Origin: Crossaster papposus
Taxonomy: Eukaryota; Echinodermata; Asteroidea; Velatida; Solasteridae
Reading direction: 5' to 3'
NCBI GenBank assembly: GCA_037893245.1
Contig: JBAIAA010000414.1
Coordinates: 1,402,001-1,466,000 of the forward strand
DNA: 64,000 nucleotides
A program made the position numbers and the translations under genes. A model generated the notes under the pieces. It made no database searches, had not been told where the DNA came from, and worked only from the letters and a program-made list of their open reading frames with translations. Shown in pieces: positions 1-10,897 of the stretch. Position 1 is the stretch's first letter, and every line of letters starts with the position of its first letter.

Positions 1-305
1 GTAATTGTTTTTCCTGTCACAAGCTTTGAGTCTCAAGTACCTACACTGCAGGTGTATTTCCTAAGTGTGTTATATTACAGTTCAACATCTGAATTAAACG
101 TTGGGGATGGGAGCGCTCTTCCTTGCAGGCAAGGTTTGGAATCCACAGACGTGACATGCACTGATTGGTCAGTAGAATAATATGCTAATGAGCAACTGTC
201 ACTGTAAATTGGTTGATAAACTGTCGTGTGCAAGTGTTGCTCCGCCCACGATGATGTTATGCCATACACAGATGCAGGATTGGTCAACCTAAACTAATTC
301 CCAGA
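1..305 (-). promoter_or_regulatory. Upstream region of a class-A FReD gene lying off the left edge
   Basis: This stretch matches 31741-32060, the DNA just upstream of the FReD gene at 30637-31680, in the same orientation and nearly base for base. It shares an ATTGGTCAGT CCAAT-type box, a GCTCCGCCCAC GC-box-like motif and an ACACTGCAGGTGTATTTCC block. The matching DNA at 31.8 kb starts about 60 bp upstream of the gene-2 start codon, so a further minus-strand FReD gene would be expected immediately left of base 1. The match is seen directly; promoter function and the missing gene are inferences. Confidence 0.6.
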
Positions 306-827
306 GCTGTGGTCAGTCCGTTCAACAATATGAACGTTTATATTTGAAAGCTATTGAAAATAATAAGTTTATCGTACAACAATCTATGCATTATGTTGCC
401 TCATCATATTAAGCGTCTATAGTATACCTTACTGGTACATGTATGTATGCCACTACAGCCAAAATGTTCAGGAGTTGCATCTTGCCAAAAATGGATTATT
501 GTTATGCAGTGATATCAACTCATGATAAACTTACTGCAATAATAAAAACTGAAGATGATACACACTTCTCATTTCATTTATCCATCTAATCAGTTAGAAC
601 TGCTGTTGTTTTTTCCTTCAATTTTTTATTTTTTTGGACCGACCGGCCCAACTTCGAAGGCAAAAAAATATGAGAACCATAGAAATAGAAAGGAATGCCC
701 TTAGAAAATATCTAGATATTGCCACAAATACCACAAATGCCACCTACCTAACAAAATATCCCTGCATGGTAATTGTGACCCGCTCTGCAAAAATGAGTCT
801 GATGTCGCAAAATACATTTTTCCGAAA
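306..827. other. Non-coding stretch, possible weak LINE trace
   Basis: No gene is recognised. Around 464-560 a short reading (RSCILPKMDYCYAV) resembles the C-terminal end of a CR1/Jockey-type reverse transcriptase, but it is too short to be sure. Confidence 0.3.
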
Positions 828-1060
828 TAATAATAATAATAATATTTAAAATTTATATTGCGCCCCTTACATACAAAATGATCAAAGGCGCAGAACACAT
901 GTTAAAAAGCACAGAATGGAAGAAAAAGACAAAGAAAAACGACTGATCACCAGGCCAATGCCCAAACAAAAGTATGGGGATACGTCTGTCCCGCCAACAG
1001 AGAACTAATAGTTACTTATTACATAGGCCTATCCCTGCTGGCATCGGTAATGTCTTGATC
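828..1060 (-). repeat. (AAT)n and SINE-like tail, reverse orientation
   Basis: An (AAT)n run at 829-846 is followed by TTTATATTGCGCC. Read on the minus strand this is GGCGCAATATAAA followed by (ATT)n, the same style of 3' tail seen in the SINE copies at 8.2 and 44.3 kb. The body to the right is not clearly tRNA-related, so this is a decayed or different short retroelement. Confidence 0.35.
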
Positions 1061-1362
1061 TTTTCAGAAGACAGATGCCTCAAACCCTATCTATACTAAA
1101 AATCTAAACAAACTGGCAAGGCGACCATAGAAGACAAACAAAAGACACAAAAGAACAACACCAAAAACACACTAAAAAGCGGCTTTAAAAAGATGGGTTT
1201 TTATGTTACATTTAAAAGAGGTGAGTTTCTGTTTATTGGCTGTAAAGGCTGTTTATTGTCTCGGAGGTGATTTTTGTTTCAAAAAATAATATTTTAGTTT
1301 TAAGGCATTTTGGTTTCTCTGACACCTATATTTTCAGATCTGATCGATTGAAAAGATTGTTT

Positions 1363-1529
1363 TGGGAATAAATGTGTGTTCGAGAGGTTTTAATCACTCT
1401 GTTTAATACCGCTTGGAGTCTGGGTGCTGATAATTACCCGAGCCGAAGGCGAGGGTAATTATCAGTACCCAGACTACAAGCGGTATTAAACAGAGTGATT
1501 AATACCGACCGAACACACATTTATTCCCA
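1363..1529. repeat. Long palindrome 1 (hairpin with GA / GNA tip)
   Basis: Two arms of about 80 bp are near-exact reverse complements, running from TGGGAATAAATGTGTG to its complement. The tip at 1437-1455 folds as CCC, GA mismatch, GCC stem, GAA triloop at 1445-1447, GGC, GA mismatch, GGG. Three other palindromes in the window, at 12269, 34561 and 54833, have the same tip design with unrelated arms. Confidence 0.85.
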
Positions 1530-1990
1530 TTCATAAATAGCTTTTTTGTAAAATTCCGCCAAATAAGCCCCGAAGATCCCGGAAAATTGTCGCAAGTAAA
1601 TTTCGGTGTTTCGCCATTCTGCGTGTGTCAAATGACATGTTTCCGCCTCTGTCCCTCTACACAATACATGCCATAAAGCGTATTTACTATGAACCAGACT
1701 GTTACTGCCATTGGCAACTTCGTTCCCAGGGTGTCGAGCTGTACGCGCCCAACACTACCCGCTCTTATTGTTGGAGACGAGGTACGGTTTGAAATAAAGT
1801 AAGCCCTGGGGACGGGTATATTGCGACATCGCTTTGTTGCCAGCTGGTTTTAAACTCTTCCAGCCACGTCTTTATCGTCTGTTTAATACCGACCACGTGA
1901 CGGGCTCTCGACCAATAGGAATGCCTAAACTGTCCCAGGTATTTATGAATACAGGTTTAGTCATTCTCTTACCATAGCATCTGATGAAGC
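1530..1990. repeat. Probable continuation of the palindrome-bearing element
   Basis: A block CTGTTTAATACCG near 1880 repeats part of the palindrome arm and is followed by ACCACGTGACGGG and a CCAAT motif. This suggests that the hairpin belongs to a larger element ending near 1990. No coding content is seen. Confidence 0.4.
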
Positions 1991-3589
1991 ACTACAATTG
2001 TAAATTTTCATTTCTTTTCAGACATTTTGAATATAACTGAGAAAAAGCAAATTTCCCAAAATTGTAAAAGACCAATGCATTGTTTACACTACAGAGTTGA
2101 TAGAAAAACTGATAGTATGTCGGCATTTTACACGTAAAGGTATAGCGAACATTGAGTGGTGGCCCACACTGAAATCTTCAATGTTAATGTTATGCAGTAA
2201 ACATTGGTTGCGTCATCAATACATACTTGTAGGGCTATACCTGTATCAACCTTATTCACGACATTTTTGGTCATTTTCTCTAAATGTATTTTATAAATTG
2301 TGAACTGTCAAATAAGATGGTGCCAAACTATTTGTGCATTCTAGCCTCGCTTTCAATTTTTTTGTTTTAAAGTGGCTTAAATTATTCATCAGAGAAGACT
2401 AGCCAGTGTAAATTAATAATATGGTTCGAATGCAGATATATTTAATTGTTCGCAGTGATATCTTGTGAAATTCAAAATCGTGCTTGTATAGGGAACTAAA
2501 TTATTTTATTAAAATTATGAAAACAATGTATAGTTAACCTTATTTTTTATAAATTATTAAAAAAATGTAAAAACCAAAAACTGCATGTACATTGTTGAAG
2601 GTTTTATTTGTAATACGCAAATCTAAAGGCTGAAATCTGTGTGTAACTTTTTGTTTCTTTCTCGGTTTTTTTAAAGGTAATTTGCTTTAAACAATTGTCT
2701 CTTCCTTAGCAGTTTAATTGGAATACACCTTGCATTGTCTGATAGTCAATATGACTTAAAATGTATTTGCATTGACTTTTGGGGGTAAACTTTACTGAGA
2801 CTGTTGTAAATTTAACCAAAATGATTAGTTTAGTGCAGATCGTAAACGTCTAAAATTGTCAAGTGTTTACTGTTTCACACTAGTCACAGCTTTAAGTTTT
2901 ACTGGGCCAACTAAAGCTGTGTTCGCATTATATTTTGGAGGTAAAACTAAAGTCCATAAATTGTCACCAAATTAATAAGTCCAGTGTAGCCAGCCATACA
3001 AAATGTCGAGTGTTGATTGTACGGTTTTACAGGGCTATTGGTCACAGAAGAATTACACAGTTAGTTCTAGATTTATGAATAACTTTCCGCAGACGAAAAC
3101 TCACAATCATTTGTAAAAACCTTGTTTTGGTCCTTCCAAATTTGGTCCAACCCGAACGTGGCTTTTGTGTTTGCAATAAAGCGACTCGCAAATATTTGCA
3201 ATTATTGGGTTTTGTTACTCGGTGGGTACAAAAAACTACCTATGTTCCAATTTGTAATTCTTGTCAACTACATAACCATGACAAGGTGCTACACTTTCCG
3301 AGGATATAGAAGTTTTCTTTACATAAATTATAAATTTGTATTAGTGTTATCCGTACGTGTACATGGAGGTTGATGTGTAGTTCCTTGTCCAATTGATTTG
3401 TCTGTCGTGTGGAATAAAGTAACACTTTTAAATGGTACTTTAGTGTTGTATTTTGTTTATAGTCAGGTAACTTAATGTAATATTTAGGGATTACCGTTAC
3501 CAGGCGGATCAAAGCACCATATTTGGCATAACGATCCCTTAGGGCATAGTAGTTAATGTTAGCCTAGGAGCCCTCGGGAGTTTCAAAAC
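1991..3589 (+). other. A+T-rich non-coding stretch with one small unrecognised ORF
   Basis: Mostly unrecognised A+T-rich DNA. Positions 3079-3309 on the plus strand are open for about 76 codons and contain a CVC pair and, further on, CNSCQLHNH, which could bind zinc. An AATAAA polyadenylation-like hexamer lies near 3412. I do not recognise the product and there is no good start codon. It could be a terminal exon, a transposon scrap or chance. Confidence 0.25.
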
Positions 3590-4400
3590 AATAATGCCTT
3601 AGTTGCATAAATCATAAATACCAGCCGTGTAACATATATTTGTTCTCATATTGGGGTATATTTTGTCATTGTTTTTTTTGTATTTTTATTTGTATGGGTG
3701 ATTCTACTTTTATATCTTTATATCCTTATTACTTCAATAACATTTTATTTATATATAAGTTTATTTTGGTGATTCTACTTGGGTTACTTCCTTAACTTTT
3801 TTTAAAGCGAGTGACTGGATAACTATGAGAACATAGTAACGATCAAAATGGCTAATAATTATACCCTTATTGTTGCGCGCATTTACCTTGTCTGCGGATA
3901 TCATCAAGTAGTCGTGCCAAACCTCAGTATTAATGATCTTCAAATTCACCAAATTGCTTACTGACACAGTTACCATATTAAAACCTTATGGAAAATCATG
4001 CGAACAATGATAACATAGTAATATTTAGCCCAGCAAACAAAAACGGGGGAAAACGAGATGTCTGTAAATGGGGCTAAAAAATAGGTGAAGGGTTGCCTAA
4101 GGTAAGAGACTTGAACAAGTTCAAGGAAACCCCCCCCCCCCCCCCCCCAAATTAAAGATTTTTGTTGCTTACAATAATCATATCTACGTTAAAATGTATT
4201 TTGGGAATTTTCTTGAACTTGTTTACGTCTCCCATGTTAGGCAACCCTTTAACTACTTTTCGCCCAATTTATGGACACACCATTTTCCCAGTTTTTGTTT
4301 GCTGGGCTAAATATCACAATGTTATCATTGTTCATATGATTTTTCATAAGGTTTTAATATGATAACTGTGCCAGTAAGCATTCTATTGCAATTTATGTGA
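3590..4400. repeat. Inverted-repeat element, related to 60492-61140
   Basis: Positions 4027-4308 form a MITE with terminal inverted repeats AGCCCAGCAAACAAAAAC and its complement, centred on a poly-C run. The palindrome extends about 75 bp further on both sides, as matching arms around 3950-4026 and 4309-4385. The left flank, 3590-4020, matches 60770-61140 in opposite orientation. It is a non-autonomous DNA element inside a larger dispersed repeat. Confidence 0.7.
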
Positions 4401-4469
4401 GGTCAAAACGTATTTTCCCTGTGTCTGGGTTTACTGTCGCCTCGTTGTTAGACGACTAAAGATTCAAGC

Positions 4470-4835
4470 TAACACGAGCTAACAGTCGTTTCCACATGAT
4501 TCGTGTTCTGGAAGGTCATGGTTTGCCAGCAGACGACCTCGTGACTATCTACAAAGGATACCTGCGACCACTTCTTGAATATGCGGTACCTCTTTGGAAT
4601 GGTGGAATAACGCAAAAGCATGTTCAGCGATTAGAATCGCTCTTTGTGTTTAAAATTTGCCAGGGAGCTTATAAATAACCAAACCTTGTCGCATATCATC
4701 CCACTTCCTAACATAAATCAGCGAGTCCTTCTCAAAACTAACTTGATACCACAACCGAAATGCAAAACCAACAGATTCAGAGACAGTGCTGTTCCCTACA
4801 TGATTAGTTTAATTATTTCTGAATAATCCCTCTAT
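4470..4835 (+). pseudogene. LINE (CR1-like) reverse transcriptase C-terminal fragment
   Basis: One frame reads GLPADDLVTIYKGYLRPLLE and then YAVPLWNGGITQKHVQRLES, the typical C-terminal region of CR1/L2-type LINE reverse transcriptases (the segment with YxxYIRPLLEYAxPVW). A second frame further on reads TNRFRDSAVPYMISLI, which matches the usual last residues of the same ORF. The two parts lie in different frames, and the rest of the ORF upstream is absent, so this is a 5'-truncated, frameshifted copy of the usual LINE kind. It has no role in the host genes here. Confidence 0.7.
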
Positions 4836-5940
4836 AAACGTGATATTTTATATTTAATACACTGTCTTGTTTTACATATATATTGCCTTGTATTGTTTTT
4901 GGCTTGCTGATTCGAATCCACAAACACCCTCTTTTTTAAGAGGCACAAAAACCACCAAACTTGTTGGATAGACCGTAGTAGTTACTGCGTAAATTGATTA
5001 TGCTAATTTTATTTTATTTACGAACTTCCCTATATTTTTAGTGGCCCTTATTCCTAGACCTTGTTAATGTTTATACATACATTTTTAAAAATAATTTGTA
5101 AATTTTGATGTAATTCAGCCCCTGGGCTGCCATGTCGATTTTTTTTATCAATAAACCATTTATAATAAAAAAAGCCACACTGATTTCGGTAGCTGCATTC
5201 TTTTGTAAACGCAACTGCTGAATGGCTCTGGGGATAGAGGCATGCGTGGCTATGAAGTGATTTGGTAATAGTACACAAAGCAATGTTTTATTTTCCTGGG
5301 CTACCCAGTATAGCAGGAAAATGTTGTCTGTATGTTGCTCACAAGCTTGACGCTTGAGCGATCATGGCAATGAATGAAGTTAATTTAAATTGAATGTCAG
5401 TAAGACGTACAAGATGTATAGGCGGGTGTGGCCGGTAGTGTGACCATTCTAGCCTGAGCCTTCCACGGCGCTAGGTCGGTCACGTAAAAGACTGCGAAAT
5501 ATTTAATTTAAAATGACGAGTTATTTGAATGATACTGGAATCCCTATTTATAACCGTATAAACAATCTGTAAAAATGTGTATTCGAATTGTGTATTTCTA
5601 CTTTTGTATACTTTTAAACACCGTGGTACATTTTTCTTAACAGATGGAGATATCTTAATCTTAGTTAAATATTATGGACAAGTTATGAATCAACATTATT
5701 GTATAAAAGATCTGCCATAAGGTTTTCCAGAGTTTTTACCTCATTGAGTTTTATCTCTGGTTTTTCACCTTGGGTATAAAATAAGAAAAAGAAAGTTAGG
5801 CTTTCTTGAATTGGCTCGATGTCAACGTTTTTTTATTCATAGAAAGAAAAGCCTCAACCAAGTAGTAAAGATTGTAGAATGTTCTGTTAAAAATGTGGAT
5901 TAATGTAAATATATTGGCCGACGCTAGCCAGGCGGCAGGC
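4836..5940. other. Non-coding stretch, nothing recognised
   Basis: A+T-rich DNA without a convincing ORF. One small hairpin (TTTTCCTG against CAGGAAAA) lies at about 5289-5321. Confidence 0.4.
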
Positions 5941-6180
5941 TACATCCAATTATAATTGGTGTTTGGATACTGGATCGTATGAGTTTGGTACAGGTAGCGC
6001 AAAGTAGTGCGCATAGAACATACGAGGTGAGGCAGACGATATGTATTTTCCTGATTGGTTATTACCGTAAATGCGTTTTTCCACATTTAGTGTTTAGTCT
6101 TCCCGCCAGTCACAAACCGTTGCGTCACAAACTATTGGTATGCAGCGCGATGCGGGCGCCCTATAACGTACACCGTTGAC
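5941..6180. repeat. Decayed fragment of the class-B FReD upstream module
   Basis: The order GTGAGGCAGACGAT, then TGATTGGTTA, then a shared AGTCACAAACCGT block parallels 49137-49230 upstream of gene 3, and more weakly 15830-15920 upstream of gene 1. It is a diverged piece of the same module with no gene attached. Confidence 0.45.
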
Positions 6181-7340
6181 CCGTAGACCACACAGTGACC
6201 TTTGCTAAGAATGTCTTGTGTTACTGCTTTAATCGCTCGAAAAATTCCGAGCAGAATTGTATTAGTTAATTCGCAGAGTTAATTCGCTTTGGTGTTTAAA
6301 TTTGTGATGAGTGAAACCGCCTTGCTCTGTGGTGAAAACCTCCTAAACGAATGATAGTTTTTGCAGGTATAAATTAACTGTTTGCCAAAATGGCGCACGA
6401 CCTCACTAGATTTGAGGCAGGGGGGGGGGGGGGCGGAAGGGGTGTTGCGCAATCTTTTGTGATCGCAGTTTGGGTACACTCCATTAAAAAAAAAAGGTGA
6501 TGACCATTAAACATAAATAAAAAATCCATGTATACTGTTAAAATTCTTTCTTTAACAGCACTGAAAACATAATAGTTTATATTGAAAGAGTATTTTCAAT
6601 TGTTGAGGTGCTTAGTTTTAAATAAAAGGCGTAAAAACAATTTTCCGTTGGTTTATTGCAGCAGCTAACGTGTATGAATGGGTCCAGGTGGGAATTTCGT
6701 TACAAAACGTCTCCCCTAAAATGGCTACAAATATCGACATAATGTAACAAAAATTATCGTTCATCCTCTGATTTTTGTCCATTAACGTAATAATTAGGAA
6801 TAGATCTTTCATTCCTGAAAGTTAAATAAAAATCCCTCGGTACATCCTCTAGATATTTGACTTTTTTTTTTAAATTTTACAAAAAAAATGGTTTCTGCCA
6901 ATTCTCAAACGCGAAAGTTTACGCCATGCCTGTACTGTACGAATCTGGCTTTGCGGACGTAGCGGAAATCACTGAATTCGGGGAGTGATGCACGGAGCTC
7001 ACCGAGTGCAAATTTGTACGTGTTTCAATGCTGCGCTTCGAGGTAGCGATCTATACGTATTTACTGTATGAGATGTGCGGCTCGTGAGCGCGGAAGAATG
7101 AATGAGATACATTTCAACGTTGGTGGCGCACTTTTTTGGGACACCTTCCACCCACCCACCCCCCCCCCCCCCCCTGATTTGAGGCTAATACTGACGTACG
7201 TTCGATACACTGGAATAAAAACAAAAACGTCCCGCGCCGCGGCACCACATTACTAACTCATAAAGCGATGCTGCAGCGGACCGCGCCGGTTGTAGCTTGC
7301 ACTGCCCCGTACCACACAATGCTATTAATAGTCTGCACAT
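6181..7340. other. Non-coding stretch with poly-G and poly-C runs
   Basis: There are homopolymer runs at about 6420-6433 (G) and 7160-7173 (C). No gene is recognised. Confidence 0.4.
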
Positions 7341-7720
7341 TTTGCGCAATGCAGGGGTGCGTTTGTATTGACCGGCAATCGTGGTCGTCGGACAAAAGAA
7401 TATGGATTCAAACAATGGGTCCACGATTGACACAACGTCCACGATCTTTTCCCATGTACAAATCCTATGGCGATCATCAAAAAACTTTAGAGTATAAACA
7501 AAAGAGGGAAGACGGTCGGACAATACCCCGTCCACGATTGCCGGTCAAAACAGAGCTGCGTGCGTTTGCTTATGGTGTAAATGGAGGACACATACCTGGC
7601 GACACGAAGGTGAATTGGGGTTAGGGTTAGAATCGAGGACGACCTCGATTGAGATTCGTGTACACAACCAATGAAAGCCGTCGGAAAAAGAGTACAAACA
7701 AACTCCTCGATTTACACCAT
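7341..7720. repeat. Foldback region
   Basis: GACCGGCAATCGTGG near 7370 is complemented by CCACGATTGCCGGTC near 7532. TTATGGTGTAAAT near 7572 is complemented by ATTTACACCATAA near 7712. A perfect small hairpin AATCGAGG-ACGA-CCTCGATT lies at 7630-7649, next to two telomere-like TTAGGG units. The open frames on both strands here are by-products of the inverted repeats. Confidence 0.5.
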
Positions 7721-7896
7721 AAACAAACGTGTGTGCACCCCTACTTTGTGTATACACACGGTCATATCCTTTGTATTGGTGTATAATATATGATTCATGG
7801 TGATGCTCAAACTCGGTCGCTGATTGGATCCCTCGGAAAAGCGAGGGAGAAATGTCGAAAGCTAAGGTTAAAGTTAAAAATTGTTTGCAAACTAAC

Positions 7897-8075
7897 GCAA
7901 GACCCTTGTGAGGTTCCAAAATCATGTACGTTTGTCAAACGCCGTCTACATTGCGAACATGGATGCAGCTGCATTTTGTAAACTACGCATGCGTGAGACC
8001 AGAACGCACACGAAGCCGGGATTTGGAAAAAAACACGACGTTAACGAATCTGCCGAAATAACACAAGGGTCTTGT
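7897..8075. mobile_element. Short MITE with CAAGACCCTTGTG ends
   Basis: CAAGACCCTTGTG at 7898-7910 and CACAAGGGTCTTG at 8062-8074 form perfect 13-bp terminal inverted repeats about 150 bp apart. No coding capacity is present. Confidence 0.55.
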
Positions 8076-8200
8076 GCAAGACTATATAACATGAGGCGCA
8101 TAAAGCGGGGGATTCGTTTTTTGTCAATATCAAGATTACTCCATGAAATCCATACTCGACGCTTCAAAAAATCCGCCAGTGATAAAGACGTTCATAATTT

Positions 8201-8844
8201 AAAGGTGGAATACACCATTGGTACACCGTGGAGTGCCGTGGTCTCGTGGTCTGGAGCATTGAATTTGTAATCTGTAGGTAAAGCTACAGGTTGTGGGTTC
8301 GAGTCCGGCCTGGGACTATGGTGCGTGTGCCCTTGGGCAAGGCACTTTGTCACTCATTTCTTCTCTCCACCCAGGAGTAAATGGGTACCTGTGAGGGCAG
8401 AGATGGTTATTGTGGTTGATTTAGCTGCTTTGCGCCGAAATGGCAGCATCGAGCTGTATACTCCCCAGGGAGCTGAGATGGTATTTGGAATGTTTCATGG
8501 GCCCAATGACCGGGGTAATAATAAAAAGCGCTTTGATACACCCACATTGTGGGAGTCTAAAAGCGCTATATAAGAACTAGCATTATTATTATTATTATTA
8601 TATATTATTATTATTGGTAAGTGCTTGAATTATTAGGAATATGTGGATGAGATCGGGGGGGTGTATTTTATAGTAAATATCGTTTAACTGACCTGTCCGC
8701 AGACGTTAACGAATCTGCGCGGGCGCTAAAATAAAAAGGGCAAGACTAGTGTTCAACTTGCGTCAGGCATTTTCTTTCTTTTTTGTTTTTTTTTGTTGGG
8801 GGGGGGGGGGGGTTTCCGGGATCGCCGTACGCGCCAGGTATTGA
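8201..8844 (-). mobile_element. MITE of the GGTAGRATACACCA family, split by a SINE
   Basis: The left end (AAAGGTGGAATACACCATTG, from 8201) and the continuation from 8620 (GTGCTTGAATTATTAGGAAT) match the reverse complement of the complete MITE at 13844-14275. A SINE with a 7-bp target duplication interrupts it at 8224-8612. Its far end is missing: near 8830 the MITE runs directly into the 12-bp minisatellite. Confidence 0.7.
8224..8612 (+). mobile_element. tRNA-derived SINE, complete copy 1
   Basis: The head carries a polymerase III B box (GGTTCGAGTCC near 8300) and an A-box-like segment GGTCTCGTGGTCTGG. The body is followed by a small hairpin tail (AAAGCGCTTTG with AAAAGCGCTATATAA) and an (ATT)n run. 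The 7-bp direct repeat ATTGGTA at 8217-8223 and 8613-8619 is a clear target-site duplication, so both ends are known. The copy at 44.3 kb is nearly identical over its whole length, so the family was recently active. The internal ORFs are not coding. Confidence 0.85.
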
Positions 8845-10416
8845 GGTCCAGGGCGAGGTCCAGGGCGAGGTCCAGGGCGAGGTCCAGGGCGAGGTCCAGG
8901 GCGAGGTCCAGGGCGAGGTCCAGGGCGAGGTCCAGGGCGAGGTCCAGGGCGAGGTCCAGGGCGAGGTCCAGGGCGAGGTCCAGGGCGAGGTCCAGGGCGA
9001 GGTCCAGGGCGAGGTCCAGGGCGAGGTCCAGGGCGAGGTCCAGGGCGAGGTCCAGGGCGAGGTCCAGGGCGAGGTCCAGGGCGAGGTCCAGGGCGAGGTC
9101 CAGGGCGAGGTCCAGGGCGAGGTCCAGGGCGAGGTCCAGGGCGAGGTCCAGGGCGAGGTCCAGGGCGAGGTCCAGGGCGAGGTCCAGGGCGAGGTCCAGG
9201 GCGAGGTCCAGGGCGAGGTCCAGGGCGAGGTCCAGGGCGAGGTCCAGGGCGAGGTCCAGGGCGAGGTCCAGGGCGAGGTCCAGGGCGAGGTCCAGGGCGA
9301 GGTCCAGGGCGAGGTCCAGGGCGAGGTCCAGGGCGAGGTCCAGGGCGAGGTCCAGGGCGAGGTCCAGGGCGAGGTCCAGGGCGAGGTCCAGGGCGAGGTC
9401 CAGGGCGAGGTCCAGGGCGAGGTCCAGGGCGAGGTCCAGGGCGAGGTCCAGGGCGAGGTCCAGGGCGAGGTCCAGGGCGAGGTCCAGGGCGAGGTCCAGG
9501 GCGAGGTCCAGGGCGAGGTCCAGGGCGAGGTCCAGGGCGAGGTCCAGGGCGAGGTCCAGGGCGAGGTCCAGGGCGAGGTCCAGGGCGAGGTCCAGGGCGA
9601 GGTCCAGGGCGAGGTCCAGGGCGAGGTCCAGGGCGAGGTCCAGGGCGAGGTCCAGGGCGAGGTCCAGGGCGAGGTCCAGGGCGAGGTCCAGGGCGAGGTC
9701 CAGGGCGAGGTCCAGGGCGAGGTCCAGGGCGAGGTCCAGGGCGAGGTCCAGGGCGAGGTCCAGGGCGAGGTCCAGGGCGAGGTCCAGGGCGAGGTCCAGG
9801 GCGAGGTCCAGGGCGAGGTCCAGGGCGAGGTCCAGGGCGAGGTCCAGGGCGAGGTCCAGGGCGAGGTCCAGGGCGAGGTCCAGGGCGAGGTCCAGGGCGA
9901 GGTCCAGGGCGAGGTCCAGGGCGAGGTCCAGGGCGAGGTCCAGGGCGAGGTCCAGGGCGAGGTCCAGGGCGAGGTCCAGGGCGAGGTCCAGGGCGAGGTC
10001 CAGGGCGAGGTCCAGGGCGAGGTCCAGGGCGAGGTCCAGGGCGAGGTCCAGGGCGAGGTCCAGGGCGAGGTCCAGGGCGAGGTCCAGGGCGAGGTCCAGG
10101 GCGAGGTCCAGGGCGAGGTCCAGGGCGAGGTCCAGGGCGAGGTCCAGGGCGAGGTCCAGGGCGAGGTCCAGGGCGCGGCCAGGGCGAGGTCCAGGGCGAG
10201 GTCCAGGGCGAGGTCCAGGGCGCGGCCAGGGCGAGGTCCAGGGCGAGGTCCAGGGCGAGGTCCAGGGCGAGGTCCAGGGCGAGGTCCAGGGCGAGGTCCA
10301 GGGCGAGGTCCAGGGCGAGGTCCAGGGCGAGGTCCAGGGCGAGGTCCAGGGCGAGGTCCAGGGCGAGGTCCAGGGCGCGGCCAGCAGGAGGTCCAGGGCG
10401 CGGCCAAGGCGCGGCC
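8845..10416. repeat. 12-bp minisatellite GGTCCAGGGCGA, array 1
   Basis: From 8845 to about 10176 the 12-mer GGTCCAGGGCGA repeats about 110 times without a single variant. After that, units of GCGGCCAGGGCGA type appear. Because 12 is a multiple of 3, several frames on both strands stay open for more than 550 codons (GPRP, PWTS, EVQG and RARS repeats); these are not genes. The right boundary joins the shared flank AGAAGTTGTGGATCTACAT, exactly as at 28516 and 45103. Runs of GG and GGG give two-tetrad G-quadruplex potential. Confidence 0.97.
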
Positions 10417-10740
10417 AGAAGTTGTGGATCTACATCTGTAGAATACTGTGCAAATTCCTTAATTGCATATCCCATACAGAGACAGGTGTTTAAAGCTTAA
10501 CCTCCACCCGTGACGTCACCCTATTGTCCTACCGCTCCATTATTTTGAACGAATGGAGCGTTGGAGGCGATATCTCTCCATTATTTTGGGAAGGTAACGC
10601 AAGTGAACAAAGAGGAAGTCACTGAAACTAACCAGTGTAGCGGTTTTCGTTGTATTTTTTAAGAAACCTATGTACTCCAATCCGATATTCCCTTCAATCT
10701 TGTTCTATGGTTAAACTAACCCATACGAAAATGTGTCGAA

Positions 10741-10820
10741 GAAAAAGACAAACATTATCGATAGTCGGATTCGAACCACAGACCTTTCGATCCATAGCTC
10801 TCCTCTCTACCAACTATGCT
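10741..10820 (-). other. tRNA-like fragment inside the TTAA element
   Basis: Read on the minus strand, AGCATAGTTGGTAGAG resembles an A box and GGTTCGAATCC is a perfect B box 30-40 bp later. The acceptor and T-stem pairings are poor, so this is a tRNA-derived remnant and not a working tRNA gene. Confidence 0.4.
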
Positions 10821-10897
10821 ATTGACGAATTGGTGAAAGAAGCTGTTCTTTATAATTCTTTATAGTTATTTAATGTACTAGTCAAAAGTACCCGTGG

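Noticed and set aside
7618-7631. Telomere-like TTAGGG units
   Set aside because: Only two units; too short for an interstitial telomere.
7185-8270. Overlapping open frames of 116-126 codons on both strands
   Set aside because: They coincide with a foldback and a MITE, overlap each other on opposite strands and show no domain.
8845-10416. CRISPR-like array
   Set aside because: Units are contiguous with no spacers, in an animal-type genome.
8746-10493. Very long open frames on both strands (GPRP, PWTS, EVQG, RARS repeats)
   Set aside because: They come from a 12-bp tandem repeat whose period is a multiple of three; several frames are open at once on both strands.
10741-10820. A functional tRNA gene on the minus strand
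   Set aside because: A and B boxes are good but the acceptor and T stems do not pair; it is a tRNA-derived remnant inside a transposon.
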